A stretch of 7,157 nucleotides of DNA from Candidatus Gottesmanbacteria bacterium. GTDB taxonomy: Bacteria > Patescibacteriota > Microgenomatia > UBA10105 > UBA927. Shown here piece after piece: positions 1 to 5,200 of the stretch (its first letter is position 1; every line of letters starts with the position of its first letter). A model generated the notes under the pieces. The model was given only the letters and a program-made list of their open reading frames with translations. It had not been told where the DNA came from and made no database searches. Location: NCBI GenBank assembly GCA_026396845.1, contig JAPLWC010000061.1, forward strand, positions 1-7,157, given 5' to 3'. The translations under genes and the position numbers were made by a program.

Positions 1-177
1 ACCCTCTTCGGTGGAAAAAATATCCGTCAATATCCGTCGGACAATTCGTCTCTACGAAATATTATGTACAACGCGAGAAGCTTCCCGGCTGGCACGGATA
101 ATCCGATTTCCTTGGCCGCGGCTAGGCAAATTCGCCTCTTGACATGGCCATGCTTGTATCATATAGTATATACATGA
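1..177 (+). CDS. Possible 3' end of an unidentified gene (partial)
   Basis: The first reading frame is open from the left edge to a TGA at 175-177, giving 58 codons with no start in view. The translation includes the stretches NARSFPAGTDNPISLAAA and RQIRLLTW, with a composition typical of a folded protein, so it may be the C-terminus of a gene that begins outside the window. I do not recognise the family. The TGA overlaps the ATG of the following toxin gene in an ATGA arrangement, which would fit translational coupling, but a strong promoter lies inside the last 40 bases, so the toxin need not depend on this frame. An open frame of this length could also arise by chance, and the last ten or so codons coincide with promoter DNA. 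Confidence is low. Confidence 0.38.
   Translation, partial: TLFGGKNIRQYPSDNSSLRNIMYNARSFPAGTDNPISLAAARQIRLLTWPCLYHIVYT
139..167 (+). promoter_or_regulatory. Sigma-70-type promoter of brnTA
   Basis: A perfect -35 box TTGACA (139-144) and a -10 box TATAGT (162-167, 5 of 6 consensus bases) are separated by exactly 17 bp. The ATG at 174 begins on the seventh base after the -10 box, where transcription is expected to start, so the message is predicted to be leaderless. No Shine-Dalgarno sequence precedes this ATG. Confidence 0.8.
143..152. promoter_or_regulatory. Palindrome in the brnTA promoter, possible operator
   Basis: CATGGCCATG is a perfect 10-bp palindrome that overlaps the end of the -35 box and fills part of the spacer. 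An 8-bp palindrome GTATATAC follows at 166-173, at the predicted transcription start. BrnT/BrnA operons are known to be autorepressed by the BrnA antitoxin or the complex, so either palindrome is a reasonable binding site. That they are the real operator is inference from position and symmetry only. Confidence 0.35.
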
Positions 178-470
178 AGACCCTGCCGGAACCGATTGCA
201 TTCCTTTGGGACCGCGGAAACAGCAAGAAAAACGAGCAGAAACATGGAGTGAGTGATCAGGAGGCGGAAGAGCCGTTTTTTGATAAGAAAAGAAAAATAT
301 TTACGGACCGGCTGCATTCCGGAAAAGAGGAACGATTTCGTATTGTGGGAAAGACAAAAAATCACCGGTTATTGTTTGTCGCTTTCACGATACGAAAGGG
401 GTGCGTTCGCATTATTTCGGCACGTGATATTAATAAAAAGGAGGTGTGTCTCTATGAAAAAACCGCTTAA
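174..470 (+). CDS. brnT: BrnT-family toxin (ribonuclease toxin of a type II toxin-antitoxin pair)
   Basis: The 98-residue protein matches the BrnT pattern: an N-terminal F-L-W-D (10-13), the N-x3-KHG element (20-25) followed by an acidic helix, F-x-D near 35-37, then E-R-F-R-I-V-G (53-59), a core strand L-L-F-V-A-F-T and R-I-I-S-A-R (79-84) near the end. Known BrnT proteins are small RNases with a RelE-like fold that inhibit translation until bound by BrnA. Length is normal for the family. I chose the ATG at 174 rather than the in-frame ATG at 144, because 144 lies within the -35 box and the promoter places transcription start at 174. The gene overlaps the antitoxin gene by 17 bp. Toxin-first order is normal for this family. 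Nothing in the sequence suggests inactivation; activity is inferred from the family. Confidence 0.85.
   Translation: MKTLPEPIAFLWDRGNSKKNEQKHGVSDQEAEEPFFDKKRKIFTDRLHSGKEERFRIVGKTKNHRLLFVAFTIRKGCVRIISARDINKKEVCLYEKTA
438..446 (+). promoter_or_regulatory. Strong ribosome binding site of brnA
   Basis: AAGGAGGTG is nearly the full complement of the 16S rRNA 3' end and lies 7 nt before the ATG at 454. It decides the brnA start in a frame that stays open much further upstream. It is the only clear Shine-Dalgarno sequence seen ahead of a gene in this window, and it sits inside the toxin coding region, which would favour ample antitoxin synthesis from the shared message. Confidence 0.85.
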
Positions 471-717
471 ATTACCGAAATTTAAAAACGAGGACGAGGA
501 ACGCGACTTTTGGGCGAATCTGGATCTGTCGGAGTACTACGAGCCTTCCGATCTTGAACCGGTGAGTTTTCCGAACCTGAAGCCTACCAGCCGGTCTATT
601 TCCATTCGTATGCCGGAATATCTTATCAACCGGGTAAAAGAAAAGGCCAATGAGCTGGATATCCCTTATCAGTCGCTCATGAAGCAATACATCAGCCGCG
701 GGGTATTCTCTCAATAA
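454..717 (+). CDS. brnA: BrnA/CopG-type antitoxin
   Basis: The 87-residue protein has the two-part layout of CopG-like antitoxins paired with BrnT. The acidic N-terminal half includes DEERDFW (14-20) and LDLSEYYEP (23-31), where members of this family usually contact the toxin. The C-terminal half is a ribbon-helix-helix DNA-binding region with the short strand SRSISIRMP (47-55) followed by two helices (about 56-71 and 73-84). The start at ATG 454 is fixed by the strong ribosome binding site. The upstream continuation of this frame lies inside brnT in another frame and is not coding. Known BrnA proteins neutralise the toxin and repress the shared promoter. The stop overlaps the 3' end of ndk, on the opposite strand, by 7 bp. 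Confidence 0.85.
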   Translation: MKKPLKLPKFKNEDEERDFWANLDLSEYYEPSDLEPVSFPNLKPTSRSISIRMPEYLINRVKEKANELDIPYQSLMKQYISRGVFSQ

Positions 718-1127
718 AGTTCTTCGGGGGTAAACAGCAACCCGATCTCCTTAGCTGCGGCTTCGGCGGAATCGGAACGGTGAACGACGTTGTGGGGTTT
801 GTCGACACCGAAATCTTTACGGATTGTACCCGCAGGAGCGTCTGCCGGATCTGTGGGACCGCAAATATCAAATGCTTTTTGTATCGCACCATCTCCTTCC
901 AACATAAAAGCAACGACGGGCGTAGACATCATCTGCTCACTAAGTGACGGGAAAAACGGCTTGTCTTTGTGATGGGCATACCAGACGTCGAGGATGGCCT
1001 GAGTTAATTGCACCATTTTCAGCGCGACCACTTTCAACCCTGCTGTTTCAAACCGGTCAATCACTTTGCCGATGATATGCTTTTCAATTCCGTCGGGTTT
1101 GATAAGAACAACAGTCCTCTCGGTCAT
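711..1127 (-). CDS. ndk: Nucleoside diphosphate kinase
   Basis: This 138-residue protein is a full-length NDK, which transfers the gamma phosphate of ATP to nucleoside diphosphates through a phosphohistidine and balances NTP and dNTP pools in the cytoplasm. The family landmarks are all present: ERTVVLIKPDG at the start with the conserved Lys10, Y50-x-H-H in the lid region, HKDKPFF (53-59), the TIRKDFGVD strand and loop (101-109), and the active-site block HNVVHRSDSAEAA with catalytic His116. The start at 1127 is preferred over an in-frame ATG 25 codons upstream because NDKs begin a few residues before VLIKPD and because a promoter sits just before it. No Shine-Dalgarno sequence is visible, as expected for a message starting at or very near the ATG. 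The gene ends tail-to-tail with brnA and is probably a single-gene transcript. The TGA stop at normal family length argues against TGA recoding here. Confidence 0.96.
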   Translation of the reverse strand: MTERTVVLIKPDGIEKHIIGKVIDRFETAGLKVVALKMVQLTQAILDVWYAHHKDKPFFPSLSEQMMSTPVVAFMLEGDGAIQKAFDICGPTDPADAPAGTIRKDFGVDKPHNVVHRSDSAEAAAKEIGLLFTPEELY

Positions 1128-1133
1128 ATATTC

Positions 1134-1162
1134 ATAGTATGATACCGGAAGCAACTTGACAA
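1134..1162 (-). promoter_or_regulatory. Promoter of ndk (minus strand)
   Basis: Read on the minus strand, TTGTCA (1157-1162) is followed after 17 bp by TACTAT (1134-1139), with five and four consensus bases respectively. The ndk ATG begins on the seventh base after the -10 box, the same geometry as the brnT promoter, so a leaderless transcript is predicted. The -35 box overlaps the divergent -35 box by five bases. Confidence 0.5.
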
Positions 1163-1183
1163 CAATGAAATCATTGTGATATC
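1156..1183 (+). promoter_or_regulatory. Probable promoter of the 183-aa gene
   Basis: A perfect TTGACA (1156-1161) is followed after 16 bp by the weak -10 candidate GATATC (1178-1183), preceded by TG at 1175-1176 in the extended -10 position. Transcription would begin near 1190, about 18 nt before the ATG at 1208. The -10 match is poor, so this assignment rests mainly on the -35 box and its position. Confidence 0.4.
1162..1177. repeat. Perfect inverted repeat in the divergent promoter, candidate operator
   Basis: The arms ACAATGA and TCATTGT are perfect reverse complements around a 2-nt AA centre. The 16-bp element fills the spacer between the -35 and proposed -10 boxes of the plus-strand promoter and abuts the minus-strand -35 box. 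This is a classic place for a dimeric repressor to block both promoters. The binding protein is unknown; there is no T-run or context suggesting a terminator. Confidence 0.55.
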
Positions 1184-1207
1184 GTCCGCCCAACTGCCTC
1201 ACGATAT

Positions 1208-1759
1208 ATGTTTAGACCAGAATGGCCTACTCCATCGAGATATTCGCTCGCACCACTAGCTCGTGAAACTCTTGATCGCCTGGACGCTCATAGCAAAAAA
1301 GCCTACGCGCAAGAGTCAGCAAATTACCTTGTACAATTGCTCCTGAAAAATCATATACATCACACGAAGCTAGACCTGCCCAACGAGCGCATTCTGGATC
1401 TGACGTTATCAAATAAAATCGTTAATGTACGCATTTCTCAAGATACAATAAAGCTTCTTCCCGTCATTCGTTCTACCGCTGAATGGAACGTACAAACCAA
1501 AGAGCTCCTTTGGTATGACGAGTTTGACACCCAAGGCCTACGCGTAGGATCCGTACAGAAAAATTTGGGTCGATTATCTGAAAATGAACCGGCATATAAA
1601 GCTATCGATAACCGGGATGGAATTCGGGCAGTAGACTTTGATATAGAACTTCAGCGAAAAGTCTACGATCGGGTAGCAATTATGTTTACTCTGGCACAGA
1701 ATGCGCTCGCCTTAGAAAAAACGAGACGCAGGCTTCTTTCTCCTTCATACCCCCGCTAA
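1208..1759 (+). CDS. Hypothetical protein, 183 aa, unrecognised family
   Basis: I do not recognise this protein. It has no signal peptide or membrane segment, so it is probably cytoplasmic. The N-terminal 50 residues look helical, with SLAPLARETLDRLDAHSK (13-30) and NYLVQLLLKNHIHH (39-52). A middle section, about 60-115, alternates short hydrophobic strands with charged residues, including RILDLTLSNKIVNVRISQ (61-78) and ELLWYDEFDT (99-108). The C-terminal third is helical again (about 145-175) and ends in a basic tail with KTRRR (171-175). The ATG at 1208 is the only ATG between the nearest upstream in-frame stop (1166-1168) and the body of the protein; no Shine-Dalgarno sequence precedes it. 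It is divergent from ndk and convergent with the next gene, whose stop overlaps its own by 3 bases. Nothing in the context indicates a function. Confidence 0.78.
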   Translation: MFRPEWPTPSRYSLAPLARETLDRLDAHSKKAYAQESANYLVQLLLKNHIHHTKLDLPNERILDLTLSNKIVNVRISQDTIKLLPVIRSTAEWNVQTKELLWYDEFDTQGLRVGSVQKNLGRLSENEPAYKAIDNRDGIRAVDFDIELQRKVYDRVAIMFTLAQNALALEKTRRRLLSPSYPR

Positions 1760-2169
1760 ATTGAAGGTTTTGCTTCGATCGTTTGACTTACAAACGTGTC
1801 TCCTTTGTCCAGATGACGCCCAAATGTAAACCGGAATAATTCTTTACCCCCGTCCACATTCGGCGAGATTAATGCTTCATACCGGTGAAAACTTAGAGGT
1901 CCGATATCCTCAAAATATGTCCACCCATTACCACTCAATTCACGTAAATTGACCGCTTCATCCCCACCCGGCATCCATGTTAATGTATTACTCTCTGAAG
2001 CGAGCGTAAGCAGTATTTCCTTACCGTTTACTGTCACTGACATCACGCGAGTCTCCTCGTTTACATCAGGGATCTTAAAGGTTTCGGATTGATCTTGTAG
2101 TTTTCCAAAAGATAACAGCCACCACGTAAAATGCCTACTCAACACTCTCTTGCGCTCTTTTTCTTGCAT
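1756..2169 (-). CDS. Hypothetical protein, 137 aa, probably beta-rich
   Basis: I do not recognise this protein. A basic start, KERKRVLSRHFTWWLLSF (4-21), is followed by a run of likely beta strands: RVMSVTVNGKEILLTLA (41-57), NTLTWMPGG (61-69), WTYFEDIG (83-90), SFHRYEAL (93-100) and LFRFTFGR (111-118). The tryptophan- and glycine-rich strand-turn pattern suggests a small beta-barrel or sandwich. The hydrophobic FTWWLLSF stretch is too short for a membrane span and lacks a signal-peptide cleavage pattern. The start at 2169 is supported by a promoter whose -10 box lies 11 nt upstream. The gene is transcribed away from the giant 1572-aa gene, sharing a 98-bp divergent promoter region with it, so co-regulation is possible but unproven. 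Confidence 0.75.
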   Translation of the reverse strand: MQEKERKRVLSRHFTWWLLSFGKLQDQSETFKIPDVNEETRVMSVTVNGKEILLTLASESNTLTWMPGGDEAVNLRELSGNGWTYFEDIGPLSFHRYEALISPNVDGGKELFRFTFGRHLDKGDTFVSQTIEAKPSI

Positions 2170-2180
2170 ATATCTGCCGG

Positions 2181-2209
2181 AGTTTACAGGTCATATCTTG
2201 TATTGTCAA
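2181..2209 (-). promoter_or_regulatory. Promoter of the 137-aa gene (minus strand)
   Basis: On the minus strand a perfect TTGACA (2204-2209) is followed after 17 bp by TAAACT (2181-2186, 4 of 6). Predicted transcription start is near 2174, leaving a leader of about 5 nt before the ATG at 2169, too short to hold a Shine-Dalgarno sequence. Confidence 0.65.
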
Positions 2210-2228
2210 GTATCGTGGCGCTGAAGCC

Positions 2229-2257
2229 TTGACGGGCCTATGTGCCTGGCGTATAGT
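2229..2257 (+). promoter_or_regulatory. Promoter of the 1572-aa gene
   Basis: TTGACG (2229-2234, 5 of 6) and TATAGT (2252-2257, 5 of 6) are separated by exactly 17 bp. The -10 box is identical to that of brnT. Predicted start is near 2264, leaving about 4 nt before the ATG at 2268. This decides the gene start: the in-frame TTG at 2229 lies in the -35 box and cannot be the initiator of this transcript. Confidence 0.75.
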
Positions 2258-2267
2258 ATGCGCTTGT

Positions 2268-5200
2268 ATGACCACTCCGGAAGCTATTGCGGCTAAAACC
2301 CTAGGTTTTGATCGACAACATGCCGATAATCCCACGATTTTTGACATGATTACTCCCGGAATATCCGAGAGAAATCTGGAGCCCGCTATTACCCACTTCT
2401 ATTCTATTGCCGTAAATGCGCTCCGACTGAGAGAATCTGTATTTCTGGTAGCAGGCAGTGCCGGAGAGCTACCGTCGGATGAACACTTAGTTTCTATACT
2501 ACCGGTCGGCAAATTCTCCATAGAATGGCGCCAGGATGATATGCATCCTGAAGGTCAAGCCTGCGTCGTGCTCCCGCCGGATGACCATCATAAAGAGAAG
2601 CGCTTTCTACTGCTCTCTTCTGCAATACACCAACTTCGTGCACAACGGCTTGGTATCTTTCTCCTGACCTATCCGAAAGAAAAAACTCCTCAAGCAATCG
2701 TTCATCCGAAACAACCTCCCCCACCGGAAATACCTCAACCACAAGAACCAATACATCTAAAGTTACAGCATGCTCTCGACAAGGAATTATTGAACCTACA
2801 AGCGGATTCTCCGCACCGAGACACAATCCTTGAGATTGTCACCCGGTTGCGCCATGCACTCGAAACAGAGCGTAGAGACAGTCCTTTTATCATAAAAATG
2901 CCGAACGACACACTTCGTGAGCAGGTGAGAGAAATCGTCGTCCGCGCTTCGGCCGGCGTCCTGGAAAACCAGGGTCACGTGTTAGTCGTACGGAATAACG
3001 ACGTACCACCTGCCCTGCGGGTTATCGCAACAACCTGGAAAAACCTTTCAACTACAGTGGACACCTCCCGCGCCATAGACATCATCGTTATTGACAGTGA
3101 CGAACCGCTCTCAAAAAAACAATTCAATTTTACCTCACCCTATGTTCCACAAAAACCGGTCATTATTCTGGAGTCCGACATAGACGAACGCGATCGTTCC
3201 ACCCAACCGGCTCTCTTTACAACCACGCTTACCGAAGCAATCGACCGGAAACTTCTTCGACCGGTACTCTACAGAACACTGATTCCGGATCTATTGGGAC
3301 CGAAAATTCAGGAATGGCTGGGTACTCATGGATCTGTTACAGATGCCTTCATCGGAAAACTCGCCAGTGACGGTACATATAATGCCTCACTTGCTCATTT
3401 AATATACTATGCCCACACTATCACCTCCGGCACAACGGTGGCAGGGATCCATAAAAGCTTCATACAAACTCTCGATGCGGATCAAGCCGAAACTCTTGAA
3501 GAGGAACTCCGGGAGCTATTGCCCTTCGAATTGAGAGACCGCGTGGTAGCCATCAAAGACCCAAACGGCATGAATGAAGCACAGCAGTATAGATTCCGTC
3601 AATGGCAAAAAAACCATGTAGAGATCCTCATCGCGCCAACTCTCCCTCCCCACAAACGAGCCCCTGAAGGCGTATCTATGGTATTTTTACAACCGGAACG
3701 GCACAACCAGGAGATGATGCACATTCTTATGCGCAGCCTTCAACCAACGAAAGGCAACTATGCTCCTGTCACTATTTTTGAAATGGGACCCTGCCCTAAT
3801 CTGTCCGCCCGAGGATTCCGGACGCTTGAAGCGGAACTTTGGGCACCGGTTTCCAAACAACAGAAAATACAAGTTCCACCGAAACCGGGACGGGAAATAT
3901 TCCCGGCAATAAATCGGACTGAATCCAGAGTGCATAAACCAAGACACGCAGGTATTGTTTCATTAGTAACTCAAAGCGGCATTGATCTTCGAACCATCCC
4001 TCTTGAAGACAAGGAGCGCCATATGACAGCACTCACAAAGAGACAACGGGAAGTTTTCTCGTTAGTCCTCAAAGACATACCCTTATCGGACATCGCAAGA
4101 CAACTGAAAGTAACTCCGCAGAGCGTCGAGTGTGTCATTAGATACGGGTTGCATAGCATTGATCATCCGAGAATCAAAAAAGAAAGACCAACCGGGGTGC
4201 CTCGTTATGCCCCGTATCTATTTAACGGTGAATCCGTACTTACAAAGAGCGAAGACGAACGCCGCATCATTTATACCCGGGCACATCTAACGCTCTTGGA
4301 GATAGAAACTATGGAAGCGTATATCGTAGAACTTCCCCGGGGTGCTGGTGTGCAGACTCGTGTTGCCGAAGGGATGCTCGCTACCAATAAGGCAACTACC
4401 AATCGATTCCTTGCAAAAATCCGCAGGAAGCTAGCAAACCCGGATGTATATGCTCCCAAACCGCCAAAAGAAGTATCGCTCATCACTCCGGGTGGCATTA
4501 ACCTCCAGGTAATAACTGTTGAAGAACGTGAACGACACTGGAAGGCGCTCACGCCCAGGCAGCAGGAAATCTTTGGCCATGCGCTGAATGGCATGTCAGT
4601 ACGCGAGATTGCAATTACAACAAAAACATCAGACGACAATGTCCGAACTGTCATTAAATACGGATTGAAAAGCATTGACACGCCGAAAACCCAAAAAGAA
4701 AAACTGGCCAGGGAACCTCATCGCGCCCCATATCTTTTTAACGGTGAATCTATCCTTACGAAAAACGAAAGCGAACGCCATGCCATTTATGCTCAAGCCC
4801 ATTTGACTCCTCGGCAGATCGAAACAATCGAAGCGTATATCGCAACGTTGCCCCAGGGGATCGGAGTGCGTGAACGTGTTGCCCAAATGATCCATACCAA
4901 AAGTATTACCACCGTCAGCACAACTCTTGCTTTAATCCGCAAAAAACTAGCAAACCCTGAAGCGTTTGTACCCCTTCATTCCAAGGAGTTACTACTGGTC
5001 ACTCCGGGCGGTGTTGTTCTTCAGATGTTATCCTCTGAAGAACGGAAGAAACATTGGCAAGCGCTCACGTCACGACAACGGGAAATAATTGATCTAGCTC
5101 TCCAGGGTATGAGGCCACCGGAGATCGCTCAACAACTGAACGCGCGTCCGAAAAGCATACAACAAAGTGTTGTCAGCGCATTACACCGGATCGATCATCC

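Noticed and set aside
144..173. Longer brnT start at ATG 144
   Set aside because: The added 10 codons lie inside the promoter, and the BrnT family pattern begins after the ATG at 174.
253..453. Upstream extension of the brnA frame
   Set aside because: It is the alternate frame of brnT; the strong ribosome binding site fixes the start at 454.
728..746. Possible terminator hairpin after brnA (GGGT...ACCC)
   Set aside because: The stem is only 4-5 bp with an 8-nt loop and no T-run, and it is within ndk coding sequence.
1128..1202. Longer ndk start 25 codons upstream
   Set aside because: NDK family members start just before VLIKPD, and the extension runs through the divergent promoter and palindrome.
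2229..2267. Extended start of the giant gene at TTG 2229
   Set aside because: The extra 13 codons cover the -35 and -10 boxes, which place transcription start near 2264; the ATG at 2268 fits.
4271..4681. Minus-strand 136-codon open frame inside the repeat array
   Set aside because: It is opposite the in-frame, repeat-constrained HTH array and has low-complexity shadow-like composition; no promoter or ribosome site supports it.
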